From Halosegnis longus (GTDB taxonomy: Archaea; Halobacteriota; Halobacteria; Halobacteriales; Haloarculaceae), in NCBI RefSeq assembly GCF_009663395.1, contig NZ_QKNW01000001.1, forward strand, positions 2,294,001-2,358,000: a stretch of DNA of 64,000 nucleotides, given 5' to 3'. The translations under genes were made by a program, and so were the position numbers. The stretch's first letter is position 1; each line of letters opens with the position of its first letter. The notes beneath the pieces were generated by a model, which was not told the DNA's origin, did no database searches, and saw nothing but the letters and a program-made list of their open reading frames with translations. This document shows, piece after piece, positions 9,886 to 19,120 of the stretch.

Positions 9886-11379
9886 TCAGAAGTCACCGAG
9901 CCCGGCCTGCGTGCCGCCGGAGTCGGTCGCCGCGTCCGTCGTCGCGCGGCGGCCGGCGTCGCGAATCGCGGCGTAGACGTGCCACAGCGCGCGACAGTCG
10001 TCCTCGCAGTAGCGCTCGTGGCGCTCCCACGCAACGGTCGAGGGGTCGCCGGTGCGCATGAACCGCTGGTAGGCGGCGGCGGTCTGTGCCCCCGACAGGC
10101 CGGTGTCGGCCCCCTCGAAGCCGAGGGCCGCGGCCACGTCGTCAAGCTTGTTCGTCCGGCCCGGCAGGAGCGCGTTCTCGTCGCGCACGGCCCACTTGTA
10201 GAGGTCGTAAGTCCACACGTCGTCCCACGCCTCGGCGTAGTGGGGGGCGTACTTCTCGATGAACCGCTCCAGTTCGGGGTAGTCGAACCGGTAGCCGTTC
10301 CAGGTGAGGACGGTCCGGTCGGCGTGGGTCGCGAGAAACCAGTCCAGAAACGCCTCGATGATGGTGCCGGGGTCGTCGGGATTCTCCCGTTCGACGAACG
10401 ACTGGTAGCTGTCGTCGTGAGGGTCGTAGACGCCGATCTGCCAGATGATCGTCGGCGACAGCCCGTCCGTCTCGATGTCGAGACAGACGGGCGGCCGGTC
10501 GTCCCGCGTGACGGGGAGCGTCTCGTTCGTCAGGCGGAGCGGGTCACCCGTCGCGAGCACCTCGGCGTGGGCGTGCATCCGCTCGGCGTTCGCCCGCGAG
10601 ACGCCCGACACGTCCACGAGGTCGCGAACGGGCGTCTCGCGCACGTCGGTCCGCGACTCCAGCCCGCGGTCGCGGAGCCGTGTCGCCGTCGTCGCGCCGA
10701 TACCGGCGAGCGCGCGGAGCCCGAACTGCGAGGTCCGCATCGGCGTCGCGGCCACGCTGCCGGCCGGGACACACCGGAGCGCGGCGAACGTCGGCGTCTC
10801 GCCGTGACCCGGCGGTGGGCCACAGCCGTACACCGGAACCGTCGTTTCCTCCAGCGTCCAGTCGTGGTGGTAGCCAGCGGGGAGTTCGCCGGCGAGGACG
10901 GTCATCGGCGTCTCGGCCGCGCGCTGCACTCGCGCCAGCTCCTCGCCGGCGGTGAGGGTCGCGGCCAGACTCGTCGCGTCCGTCTCGACGCCGAGTCCGG
11001 GAACGACGAGGAGCGTGCGCTCGCCGGCTGGCCGGCGTTCGCCCGTCTCGACGGCCGCCGCGAGGTCGTCGAGAACGGCCGAAGATTGGACCGTGAGCAC
11101 GTCGAAGTCAGGCGTGGCATCCGGACCGACCGCGGTGAGTTCACCGTCCACGCGGGCGTGGCGGACGACCGAGTCGCCGTCTCTCCCCAACTGCGGGTGG
11201 ACGACGGGAACCGAGACGGCGTCGCGGACGGTCGCGTACGCGCGCGCCTCCGGCGTCGAGTCGGGGAGCCAGACGCCGTCGGGGTCGGCGTACGCGACCG
11301 CGTCGGCGAGGGCAGACCCGTCGAGGGCACGCGCGGCTCGCGCCGACAGCGACAACAGTTTCAGGGGCTCATCGCTCAC
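9886..11379 (-). CDS. MrfB/YprB-like 3'-5' exonuclease (RNase H fold) with HhH
   Basis: 497 residues. The C-terminal half has DEDD-type exonuclease motifs: CLDIETDGL (ExoI), LTWNGYRFDYPELE (ExoII) and HERYCEDDCRALW (ExoIII). The middle (about 230-290) contains a helix-hairpin-helix-like stretch, LAGIGATTATRLRDRG and VSGVSRANAERM, expected to bind DNA. The N-terminal 220 residues are unrecognised. It is the first large gene of an operon with the MrfA-like helicase downstream. In bacteria MrfB is a metal-dependent nuclease working with MrfA in mitomycin C-damage repair; the same job here is inferred from pairing and motifs. Confidence 0.85.
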   Translation of the reverse strand: MSDEPLKLLSLSARAARALDGSALADAVAYADPDGVWLPDSTPEARAYATVRDAVSVPVVHPQLGRDGDSVVRHARVDGELTAVGPDATPDFDVLTVQSSAVLDDLAAAVETGERRPAGERTLLVVPGLGVETDATSLAATLTAGEELARVQRAAETPMTVLAGELPAGYHHDWTLEETTVPVYGCGPPPGHGETPTFAALRCVPAGSVAATPMRTSQFGLRALAGIGATTATRLRDRGLESRTDVRETPVRDLVDVSGVSRANAERMHAHAEVLATGDPLRLTNETLPVTRDDRPPVCLDIETDGLSPTIIWQIGVYDPHDDSYQSFVERENPDDPGTIIEAFLDWFLATHADRTVLTWNGYRFDYPELERFIEKYAPHYAEAWDDVWTYDLYKWAVRDENALLPGRTNKLDDVAAALGFEGADTGLSGAQTAAAYQRFMRTGDPSTVAWERHERYCEDDCRALWHVYAAIRDAGRRATTDAATDSGGTQAGLGDF

Positions 11380-11424
11380 GGACGCCGATAGGCGAGTCGG
11401 GCGAAAAGAGCTTCCGGCGCGGGG

Positions 11425-11631
11425 TCAGTAACCGAACGCCGCGCGCACGGACTCGATTTTCTCGACGTCCGCGCGGCCGTGAACCAGGCCCCGAAAGTAC
11501 AGCTCTTGGGCGACGTTGAGCCGGAGGTCGTAGCGCTCCTCGCTCAGGTCGTCGCCCAGTACGCCAACGTCGCGCAGCGACTGTTCGAGCTCGTCGGCTC
11601 CGTACCGCTCTTTTACGATGGGAAGCGACAT
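11425..11631 (-). CDS. Small conserved haloarchaeal protein upstream of mrfB-like gene
   Basis: 68 residues, starting MSLPIVKERYGADELEQSL; acidic, no cysteine, no membrane segment, predicted mostly helical. It ends 45 bases before the start of the exonuclease gene on the same strand, so it is likely the first gene of that operon. Family not recognised with certainty. Its steady presence beside the nuclease/helicase pair in other genomes would suggest a small accessory protein. Confidence 0.65.
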   Translation of the reverse strand: MSLPIVKERYGADELEQSLRDVGVLGDDLSEERYDLRLNVAQELYFRGLVHGRADVEKIESVRAAFGY

Positions 11632-11719
11632 ACCAGTCGTTAGCTCGCGTCACTGAACGCTGTTCGGGCGAACGGGTTCGGCTCCCAAGCGTTTAGCGGC
11701 CGTCGCTCGAAGCCCGGCC

Positions 11720-12205
11720 GTGAGTCGACTCGTCGCGACGCTCACGTTCGGTCGGCGACCGACGCTCGGTGCCGGCATCGAACCGGTCGCGCTCGCCCAC
11801 GGCTACGCCGAGCCGATGGCTCGCTTTCTCGGCTACGACCTCACCGACGACGGGAGTCTCAATCGAATTCCGGGCGCGTACGCTCCCGTGCTCGACGACC
11901 GGCCGTCGGTGGTGACGGACCTGTTGCTCGCGCTCGCGCCGGAGCTATCGAGCATCGCCGACCGCATCGAGACGCTCGACACCAAGTCGCGGGTGAACTA
12001 CGGCGTCGACTTCCGCGAGAAGGCGTTCGACTCCGCGGTCGGCTGGGGGTCGGACGGTTACGGTCGCCACTTCGAGGCGCGGTCACAGTTGGAGTCGCAT
12101 CCAATCGACGGCGCGGTCGCAGTGGCCTGCTACGGCGACGGCGGGCTGTGTCAGGCAATCGGGGCGAACCTCGACAGACTGGATATCGACGTGATACGGG
12201 GGTAG
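11720..12205 (+). CDS. Conserved haloarchaeal hypothetical protein
   Basis: 161 residues from a GTG start (11720); acidic and soluble, with a Gly-rich tail CYGDGGLCQAIGANLDRL. The divergent operon (small protein, exonuclease, helicase) begins 88 bases away, and it converges with the LOV kinase, whose stop lies two bases past this stop. No family recognised. Codon use matches the GC-rich neighbours, so it is very likely a real gene. Confidence 0.7.
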   Translation: MSRLVATLTFGRRPTLGAGIEPVALAHGYAEPMARFLGYDLTDDGSLNRIPGAYAPVLDDRPSVVTDLLLALAPELSSIADRIETLDTKSRVNYGVDFREKAFDSAVGWGSDGYGRHFEARSQLESHPIDGAVAVACYGDGGLCQAIGANLDRLDIDVIRG

Positions 12206-12206
12206 A

Positions 12207-14000
12207 CTACTGCGGGGCGGGAGCGGGAGGCGTCAGCCGTTCGATGCCGGTGAACTCGAAGCGTGCACCGCCCGACTCAGCCTCCGTCGCCTCGACCTGC
12301 CACCCGTGGGCGGTCGCGATACTCTCCACGATAGCCAACCCGAACCCGGTGTTGTTCTGCGTGCTGGTCTTGCCCGGGGGGAACAAGTCACCGCGCACGG
12401 CTTCGGGGATTCCCTCGCCGTCGTCCTCGACGTAGAAGCCGTCGTCGAGGTCGCCGACGCGGACGGTCACGTCCGGTCCCCCGTGTTCGACGGCGTTGCG
12501 GATGAGGTTCTCGAAGAGGCTCCGGAGCCGTGCGGGGTCCGCCGGAATCGTCTGGTCCGTCTCGACGGACAGCGTCGCGTCGGCGGTGTCGACCGTCTCC
12601 CAGCTATCCGTGACTAACTCCGGGAGCGCGACCGACGCCACCTCGCCAACGGTTTCGCCTTCCCGCGCGAGCGTGAGCGTCTGTTCGACGATGCTCTCGA
12701 TGCGGTCGAGCGCGGTCTGGAGGGCGTCGAGGTCCTCGTTGTCGCCGATGTCCTCTTGGAGGAACTGCGCACGCGCCTGTGCGACGTTGAGCGGGTTCCG
12801 GAGGTCGTGGCTCACGATGCCGGCGAAGGATTCGAGCCGCTCGTTCTGGCGTTCGAGCGCGACCTCTCGCTCTTTGAACTCCGTGATGTCGCGCTGGAAG
12901 CCGACCCAGTGGGTGACGCTGCCGTCGGCCGCCCGGATGGGAGCGATGCTGACACGGTTCCAGAACTCGGTGCCGTCCTTCCGGTAGTTCAGCATCTCCA
13001 CGCTCGCCGGCTCGTCGGCGTCGAGTGCCCTCCGAAGCGTCTCGACTGCTTGCGGGTCGGTGTCCGGCCCCTGCAGGAACCGGCAGTTGACGCCGATGGA
13101 GTCGCTCCGGTCGTAGCCCGTCATCTCGACGAACCGGTCGTTGACGTACACCATCGGGTTGTCATCCTGCTGGGGGTCGGTGACGGTGATACCGACGGGA
13201 GCTTCATCCAGCGCGCGCGTCTTCATCTCCAGTTCCCGCTCCCGTCTGCGCTCGTCGGACACGTCACGGAGGATGCCGACGCTCCCCTCGAACTCCTCGC
13301 CGTCGTACGGGAGCGCGGCCATGTGGTCGCGACACGGTATCGGCTCACCCTCCTTCGGCTGGATGTCGACCGGGAACCGCTGCGCGTCCGGACCCTCCGA
13401 GGAGAGAATCTGGCCGAGTCGCTCCTCGGCCTCTGCGACCGCGGCATCGTCCTTGATGAAGCCCGGCGTGCTACCGATAATCTCCTCGCGGTCGTACCCC
13501 GTCAGCTCCGCGAACGGCTCGTTCACGAACTGGAACACGCCCGTCTCGTCGACGACGTACACCGGGTAGTTGAGCGCCTCGATGACCGTCGAGTACCGCT
13601 CGGCGATGACGCGGGTCCGTGCGTCTTCGACGGCCTGTTCGACCCGGTTCGCGAGTCGCCGCAGCTGCTCGGGTCCGCCTTTCTGGAAGTAACCCGTGAC
13701 GCCGGCGTTGAGCGCCTGGCTCGCGATTTCCTCACTCCCTTTCCCGGTGTAGAGGATGAACGGAATCGCGGAGTCGTCCGCGCGCAGACGCTCGAAAAAG
13801 TCCAGCCCGGTCATCTCGGGCATGTCGTAGTCGCTGATGACGCAGTCGAACGTCTCCTCGGCGAGCCGGTCGAGCGCCGTCTCCGGGTCAGTGACGCTCG
13901 CCACGTCGACGGCGTCGAGTTCGCGGTCGAGATACGCCGTGGTAAGGTCGAGAATAGAAGGGTCGTCATCGACGTGTAACACATCGATTCTGTCGGTCAT
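12207..14000 (-). CDS. REC-PAS-LOV histidine kinase, likely blue-light sensor
   Basis: 597 residues. Receiver (1-125; D57 in ISDYDMPEM, K107), a PAS domain (about 135-252), a LOV domain (about 262-375), HisKA (H398 in SHDLRNPLN) and HATPase_c (FENLIRNAVEHG, DDGEGIP, NTGFGLA). The second PAS carries the LOV signature GVNCRFLQG with adduct-forming C306, plus the usual flavin contacts N338, N348 and Q369 (LNYRKDG, EFWNR, VGFQRDI). LOV domains bind FMN and form a cysteinyl adduct in blue light, so light-gated kinase activity is expected. No dedicated output gene is adjacent, but the photolyase and polymerase IV genes lie within 8 kb. Confidence 0.92.
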   Translation of the reverse strand: MTDRIDVLHVDDDPSILDLTTAYLDRELDAVDVASVTDPETALDRLAEETFDCVISDYDMPEMTGLDFFERLRADDSAIPFILYTGKGSEEIASQALNAGVTGYFQKGGPEQLRRLANRVEQAVEDARTRVIAERYSTVIEALNYPVYVVDETGVFQFVNEPFAELTGYDREEIIGSTPGFIKDDAAVAEAEERLGQILSSEGPDAQRFPVDIQPKEGEPIPCRDHMAALPYDGEEFEGSVGILRDVSDERRRERELEMKTRALDEAPVGITVTDPQQDDNPMVYVNDRFVEMTGYDRSDSIGVNCRFLQGPDTDPQAVETLRRALDADEPASVEMLNYRKDGTEFWNRVSIAPIRAADGSVTHWVGFQRDITEFKEREVALERQNERLESFAGIVSHDLRNPLNVAQARAQFLQEDIGDNEDLDALQTALDRIESIVEQTLTLAREGETVGEVASVALPELVTDSWETVDTADATLSVETDQTIPADPARLRSLFENLIRNAVEHGGPDVTVRVGDLDDGFYVEDDGEGIPEAVRGDLFPPGKTSTQNNTGFGLAIVESIATAHGWQVEATEAESGGARFEFTGIERLTPPAPAPQ

Positions 14001-14078
14001 AGTTCATATATGTGACAGACAGGTAAACCCGTGTCGACCATCTGTGCTAACCGGGACGGGCGGACGGGTCACAGACGC

Positions 14079-14086
14079 TTAAGTTC
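14079..14086 (+). promoter_or_regulatory. TATA-like box of dinB
   Basis: The sequence gcttaagt lies about 26 bases before the ATG of polymerase IV, consistent with a leaderless transcript. Confidence 0.4.
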
Positions 14087-14108
14087 GCGAGGCACCGAGA
14101 CGGCGCTA

Positions 14109-15380
14109 ATGGCGGGCGGAACCCTCCCGGTTCGCGGCGACGACGACCAGTCGGGCGACCGGGTGGTGTGTCACGTCGACATGGACTGTTTTTACGCGGC
14201 GTGTGAGCGACTGCGCGAACCCGCGCTCGCGGGAGAACCGCTCGTCGTCGGGATGGGGTACGAGGCGGGCGAGGACATCGGCGCGGTCGCGACGGCCTCC
14301 TACGAGGCGCGCGCGTTCGGCGTCGAGAGCGCGATGCCCATCTCCGAGGCGTTAGAGCGGCTACCGCGCAAGCGTCTCGCTGCCCGCGACGACGACCTCG
14401 ACGTGAGCGAGGCCGGCTTCTACCGCTCCGTCGATATGGACTACTACAAATCCGTGAGTGAATCCGTCGACGAGGTCATCGAGCGGGCAGTCGCCGACGC
14501 CGACCCGGAGGGCGTCATCCGGTCGGTGTCCATCGACGAGGCGTATCTCGACGTGTCGGCCGTCGGCTGGGAGGGCGCACGCGCGTTCGCCGCCGATCTC
14601 CGGACTGCTATCGAGGACGAGGTCGGCGTGACGGCGAGCGTCGGCGTCGCCCCGAACATGTCGGCCGCGAAGGTCGCCTCCGACGCCGACAAGCCCGACG
14701 GGCTGGTCGTCGTTCCGCCGGACGAGGTTCGGGGGTTCCTCGCCGACAGGCCGGTGGAAGAGCTACACGGCGTCGGACCGGTGACGGCCGACCGGCTCGC
14801 CGAGATGGGTATCGAGACGGCCGCGGAGCTCGCGAGCGCCGACCCCGACGCCCTCGAATCGACGTTCGGCTCGCGGGGTCGCCAGATTCACCGCCACGCC
14901 CGCGGCATCGACCGCCGCGAGGTCGAACCCGTCGGGAAACCCAAGTCCATCTCCTCGGAGAAGGCGCTGTCCGTCACGGACGACGACACGACGAAACGCG
15001 AGATTGCCGCGCGGCTGGCGACGGACGTAACCGAGCGCGCGAGCGCGAAGGGGGCACTCTACAAGACGATCGGCGTGAAGGTGGTCCGGCCACCGTTCGA
15101 CGTGAACACGCGCGCCCGGTCGCTCTCCGGGCCCGTGGACGACCCCGCGCTCGTGGAGGAAATCGCCCTCGACCTGTTGGGGGAGTTCAGCGACGACCGA
15201 GTCCGGAAGCTCGGGGTGCGCGTCTCCAATCTGGACTTCGCCGAGGCCGACCAATCCTCGCTCGACAGTTGGGACTCGGACGGTGAGCAGTCCGGCGGCT
15301 CGGAGCGACGGCGACCGCGTCGACACACGCGCGACCGACAGGGGCGCGGGCAGACCACCTTCGGCGACTTCGACGAGTGA
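14109..15380 (+). CDS. dinB: DNA polymerase IV (Y-family translesion polymerase)
   Basis: 423 residues from the ATG at 14109; an upstream in-frame GTG is less likely because the TATA-like box fits 14109. Catalytic motifs HVDMDCFYAAC (metal site) and SIDEAYLDVS are present, followed by the thumb HhH (ELHGVGPVTADRLAEMG), and the little-finger domain. The last residues GQTTFGDFDE look like a PCNA-interacting peptide. The protein copies past damaged bases at stalled forks. An acidic/basic linker precedes the PCNA peptide, as in other haloarchaeal Dbh/DinB proteins. Confidence 0.95.
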   Translation: MAGGTLPVRGDDDQSGDRVVCHVDMDCFYAACERLREPALAGEPLVVGMGYEAGEDIGAVATASYEARAFGVESAMPISEALERLPRKRLAARDDDLDVSEAGFYRSVDMDYYKSVSESVDEVIERAVADADPEGVIRSVSIDEAYLDVSAVGWEGARAFAADLRTAIEDEVGVTASVGVAPNMSAAKVASDADKPDGLVVVPPDEVRGFLADRPVEELHGVGPVTADRLAEMGIETAAELASADPDALESTFGSRGRQIHRHARGIDRREVEPVGKPKSISSEKALSVTDDDTTKREIAARLATDVTERASAKGALYKTIGVKVVRPPFDVNTRARSLSGPVDDPALVEEIALDLLGEFSDDRVRKLGVRVSNLDFAEADQSSLDSWDSDGEQSGGSERRRPRRHTRDRQGRGQTTFGDFDE

Positions 15381-15417
15381 CCGGCGGCGTTTTGTGGCTC
15401 GTCCCGCGAGAGGCGGT

Positions 15418-15687
15418 ATGAACAAACTCGCCTCGACCGGCGACGACCGGTGGCAGCTGGCGCGCCACGCCCACATCGTCGTCTACGAGGCCGACGACGG
15501 CGGGGAGCTGCTCACCATCTACGACTGCGGCGCGAGTCAGGCCCCGCCGCGCGCGAAGCTCGTCGGACACCTCGCCGGCGTCGAGGCCGACCACGAGCGC
15601 ACGCCACAGCCGACGGGGAGTATCGTCTCCGTGCGCGAGCCGGCCGAACTCGTCAAGGAGGAGGACGGCTACGTCGTTCGCGCCTGA
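15418..15687 (+). CDS. Small conserved haloarchaeal protein
   Basis: 89 residues from an ATG 37 bases after the dinB stop, on the same strand. It contains RHAHIVVYEADDGGELLTIYDCG and an acidic end; no metal-site pattern or membrane segment. It may be co-transcribed with dinB. Family not recognised. The region upstream of the ATG is open in frame but lies inside dinB and is not needed. Confidence 0.65.
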   Translation: MNKLASTGDDRWQLARHAHIVVYEADDGGELLTIYDCGASQAPPRAKLVGHLAGVEADHERTPQPTGSIVSVREPAELVKEEDGYVVRA

Positions 15688-15754
15688 GTCGTCCGCGGGT
15701 GGTATGCCGCGCGTCTGACGCGGCTTTATTCGAGTCGGAACGCACGTTCCGGTA

Positions 15755-17716
15755 ATGAGTACGGAGACCATCACCGTCGGCGAGGTGAGCGCCGGCGACG
15801 CGGCGGGCCAGTCGGTCGACCTGCCCATCGTCGATATCCTCACGGGCCGGGGGTTCATCACCGGCAAGTCCGGCTCCGGCAAGTCGAACTCCGCGTCCGT
15901 CATCGCCGAGAAGCTGCTCGACCGCGGCTACTCGCTGATGTGCGTCGACATCGACGGCGAGTACTACGGGCTGAAAGAGGAGTACGAGATTCTCCACGTC
16001 GGGGCCGACGACGAGTGTGACCTGCAGGTGTCGGTCGAACACGCCGAGAAGCTGGCGTCGCTCGCGCTCGAACAGGGCGTCCCCATCATCCTTGACGTGT
16101 CGAGCTTCCTCGACGAGCGTGACGCCCGCGAGCTGCTGAAGGAGGTCGCCAAACAGCTGTTCGCGAAGGAGAAAAAGCAGAAACAGCCGTTCCTCATGCT
16201 CATCGAGGAGATTCACGAGTACATCCCGGAGGGCGGCGGGATGGACGAGTGTGGCCGGATGCTGGTGAAGGTGGGGAAGCGCGGGCGCAAACACGGGCTC
16301 GGCGTGGTCGGCATCTCACAGCGGCCCGCCGACGTGAAGAAGGACTTCATCACGCAGTGCGACTGGCTGTTGTGGCACCGGCTCACCTGGTCGAACGACA
16401 CGAAGGTGGCGGGGAGAATCCTCGGGAGCGACTACCGGGAGCGCGTCGAGGAGCTGGGCGACGGCGAGTGTTTCATGATGAGTGACTTCGAGGAGTCGCT
16501 CCGGCAGGTGCAGATGGAGCGCAAACAGACGTTCGACGCCGGCGCGACGCCCGGTCTCGACGACTTCGAGCGCCCGGAGCTCAAGTCCGTCTCCGACGAC
16601 CTGATGGGCGAGCTGGAGACCATCTCCGAGAACGAGCAACAGCGCGAATCCAGGGTCCAAGAGCTCGAGCTCGAACTCAAGGACAAGGAGGAGCGAATCA
16701 AAGAGCTGGAGGCGGAACTGGAGGAGGCGAGGGACCTCTCCGCGATGGCCGAACGGTTCTCGCGGGCGATGCTGGAACACGCCTCGGGGCGCGCGTTCCG
16801 GACCGACATCACCGGCCGACAGTCGGAGCTGAATGAACACGACGAACACGACGAACACGACGAGCGCGGCGAATCCGGCGGCACAGTCGTCACGCGCGAC
16901 GACGGGGTGAGCCGGGAACGGCAGGCCGAAGCCGAGAGCCAGGCCGCAAGCGACGGCTTCGCCCATCTGGAATCGACCGACTTCGGCGCGGGACGGATGG
17001 CCGAGAAGGCGGAAACCGCGGCGGGAGATGGAGGGCACGCGACTGAACGAAGCAGCGACCAGCCCGGCGAAGCAGACGGCTCCGACGGCACGGATGGGTC
17101 GACGGCCGCGAGCGACGGCGAGGACGAGCCGGCTCCGGAGAGTATCGACGCGCCGGGTGACGTGGAGCCGTCTTTCGCCGGCGACACGGAGCGGTCGGTG
17201 GTCGCGAACCTCCGCGAGACGCTGGCGTCGCTGGACCCAATCGCGCGAGGCATGCTCGCTGTCTACCGGACGGAACCGAAGCTGTCGCCCCTCGACGCCC
17301 ACGTCCGGGCCGGCGGCGACGGCGACCGGACGACGGCGTACCGGCGCAACGGCGAACTGCGCGCGAGCGACCTGGTCGAACACGCGGGGCGCGGGGGCTA
17401 CCGGTCGCGGCTGCGCGCCGAGATTCAGACGCGCCACGACGGACGGCTCGGCGACGACGCGCTCGATACGGCCGTCGCGCGAGTGACCGAACTGCTGCCC
17501 ACGATTGAGAACGGTGCGACGGGTGAGTCGACACGGGACTCCACGGAGGAGTCGACCGAGTCGGACGCCGAGCCGGCGGAGTCGGACGCCGAGTCGATGG
17601 CCACGGACGCCGAGATCATCACGGACTCGTCGCTCGTGAACGCGGCAAAATCAGGGGCTGGCGCGGAAGACGAAGCGCCAGAATCCCACGAGCAGACCCA
17701 AACGGAGATTCTATAA
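15755..17716 (+). CDS. HerA/DUF87-type ATPase with coiled coil
   Basis: 653 residues. Walker [12 protein letters not shown] (about 36-46), Walker [12 protein letters not shown] (about 148-158) and an arginine/sensor region [13 protein letters not shown] place it with HerA-like ATP-binding proteins. A strongly charged coiled coil follows (about 290-330), then a low-complexity acidic linker with the repeat [10 protein letters not shown], and a C-terminal domain rich in Arg/Asp. Classical HerA pairs with the nuclease NurA for end resection; no NurA is adjacent, so this is a stand-alone paralog of unknown substrate. It follows dinB and overlaps the tail of the convergent tpiA by six bases. Confidence 0.85.
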   Translation: MSTETITVGEVSAGDAAGQSVDLPIVDILTGRGFITGKSGSGKSNSASVIAEKLLDRGYSLMCVDIDGEYYGLKEEYEILHVGADDECDLQVSVEHAEKLASLALEQGVPIILDVSSFLDERDARELLKEVAKQLFAKEKKQKQPFLMLIEEIHEYIPEGGGMDECGRMLVKVGKRGRKHGLGVVGISQRPADVKKDFITQCDWLLWHRLTWSNDTKVAGRILGSDYRERVEELGDGECFMMSDFEESLRQVQMERKQTFDAGATPGLDDFERPELKSVSDDLMGELETISENEQQRESRVQELELELKDKEERIKELEAELEEARDLSAMAERFSRAMLEHASGRAFRTDITGRQSELNEHDEHDEHDERGESGGTVVTRDDGVSRERQAEAESQAASDGFAHLESTDFGAGRMAEKAETAAGDGGHATERSSDQPGEADGSDGTDGSTAASDGEDEPAPESIDAPGDVEPSFAGDTERSVVANLRETLASLDPIARGMLAVYRTEPKLSPLDAHVRAGGDGDRTTAYRRNGELRASDLVEHAGRGGYRSRLRAEIQTRHDGRLGDDALDTAVARVTELLPTIENGATGESTRDSTEESTESDAEPAESDAESMATDAEIITDSSLVNAAKSGAGAEDEAPESHEQTQTEIL

Positions 17717-18352
17717 CCCAGCGACGAGGTTTTCGAGGGCAGCGCGCGGGTCGTCGGCCTTGGCGACCCCGGAGGCGAGCAATACGCCCCGAGCGTCGAG
17801 GTCGCGGGCGGCGAGTACGTCGTCGCCCGTCGAGATGCCGGCTCCACAGAACACGTCGACCGACGGGTCCACGTCGCCGGCGGCGGCGACTGCACCCTCG
17901 ACGATGTCGGGATCGGCCGAGGCGACCGAGACGCCGGTGCCGATGAGTTCCGGCGGTTCGACGGCGACCGCGTCCGGGCCGAGCGCAGTGACGGCGGCTA
18001 TCTGTTCGGGATTGTTCGCACAGACGACGGTTTCGAGGCCGGCGTCGTGGGCGGCTTCGATGCTCGCGTCGATGTCCGCGAGTCGGAGGCGGCGCTCGGA
18101 GTGGTTCAATAGGGTGCCGTCGGCGTACTGTGCGACGGCGTCGGCGAGGGTCGACCCGGTGTGGCTCCCGTGGCCGTTCGGGGAGACGTGTTGCGCGAAC
18201 GTCTCGACGCCCGTCTCGGCGACGGCGGCGAGGTCGACGGCCTGCGGTGCGACGGCGATGCGAGCGTCGGCGTCTGTGGCCACCTCGGCGGCGGCCTCCG
18301 CGATGGCGACGGCGTCACAGTCGTACGTCTTCAGATTGACGAGAACGAACAT
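17711..18352 (-). CDS. tpiA: Triosephosphate isomerase
   Basis: 213 residues, the short archaeal form. NLKTY at the start supplies the substrate-binding Asn and Lys, LLNHSERR the catalytic His, and [11 protein letters not shown] the catalytic Glu with loop 6; the phosphate-binding end is FCGAGIST and LASGVAKA. It interconverts dihydroxyacetone phosphate and glyceraldehyde 3-phosphate in the cytoplasm. It ends inside the last codons of the convergent HerA-like gene. Confidence 0.96.
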   Translation of the reverse strand: MFVLVNLKTYDCDAVAIAEAAAEVATDADARIAVAPQAVDLAAVAETGVETFAQHVSPNGHGSHTGSTLADAVAQYADGTLLNHSERRLRLADIDASIEAAHDAGLETVVCANNPEQIAAVTALGPDAVAVEPPELIGTGVSVASADPDIVEGAVAAAGDVDPSVDVFCGAGISTGDDVLAARDLDARGVLLASGVAKADDPRAALENLVAGL

Positions 18353-18397
18353 ACTCCCAGAGCGAGGGGCGGCCGCAAATAGCTGTTCGTTCGCGAC

Positions 18398-19120
18398 TCA
18401 GACGCGCTCGCCGTCGGCGGGGATGGTGACGTTCTCGACACCCTCGTCCTCGAGATGCTCGCGCAGGTCCTCTCGGGTACAGAGACAGTGGTTTATCGAC
18501 TCCATGTGGACGGCGACGACCTCGCCGTCGGTGATATCGGCGACAGACGCGACCCCCGCACGCGACATCGTAATCGGGTCGCCCTCGACGAACTGCGCTT
18601 CGCCGGTGTTGACGACGACGGTGTCGGGCTCGTGTTGGGTGAGCACGTCGCCGACCGGGCCGTACCAGACGGTGTCGCCGGCGACGTAGGTGGTCTCCGT
18701 GCCCTCGAACAGGAAGCCGGTGACGGGCCCCATCTGCTCAGCGAGGTCGCCCGTGCCGTGGCGGGCGGGCGTGGCAGCGATGGTGATGTCCTCGAACTCG
18801 ACGAGCCCGGAGACAGGTCGCACGTCGTCGAAACTTGCTTCGAGGTCGTCGGTGTCCTCGGGTTGACAGAACACCGGGACGCCGTCGATGCGGTCGCGGG
18901 CCGTGTCGTCGATGTGGTCCTCGTGGAGGTGGGTGACGACGACGGCGTCAACGGCATCGAGGTCGACCGACGGGAACGGAGCCGTCGGGTTCCGATCGTC
19001 GGTCGGCGTGTTCTGAATCGGCGGGCGCGCGCCTTCGGGGTCGAGCATCGGGTCGACCAGAAAGCGCGTCCCGTCGATGTCGAGTTCGAGCGTGGCGTGG
19101 CGGACGAGTCGAAGCTGCAT
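18398..19120 (-). CDS. MBL-fold metallo-hydrolase
   Basis: 240 residues with the metal motif THLHEDHID (residues about 62-70), a later GDTVWYGP and HMESINH, matching the UlaG-like/UPF0173-like branch of the metallo-beta-lactamase superfamily. Substrate unknown. The ATG at 19118-19120 shares its A with the TGA stop of the MBF1 gene (TGATG), so translation is probably coupled to it. Confidence 0.85.
   Translation of the reverse strand: MQLRLVRHATLELDIDGTRFLVDPMLDPEGARPPIQNTPTDDRNPTAPFPSVDLDAVDAVVVTHLHEDHIDDTARDRIDGVPVFCQPEDTDDLEASFDDVRPVSGLVEFEDITIAATPARHGTGDLAEQMGPVTGFLFEGTETTYVAGDTVWYGPVGDVLTQHEPDTVVVNTGEAQFVEGDPITMSRAGVASVADITDGEVVAVHMESINHCLCTREDLREHLEDEGVENVTIPADGERV

Noticed and set aside
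7213-11391. Plus-strand open frame of 1392 codons opposite the MrfAB-like genes
   Set aside because: Composition is Arg/Val/Gly-rich with no domain; it is an antisense shadow caused by high GC and codon bias of the minus-strand genes.
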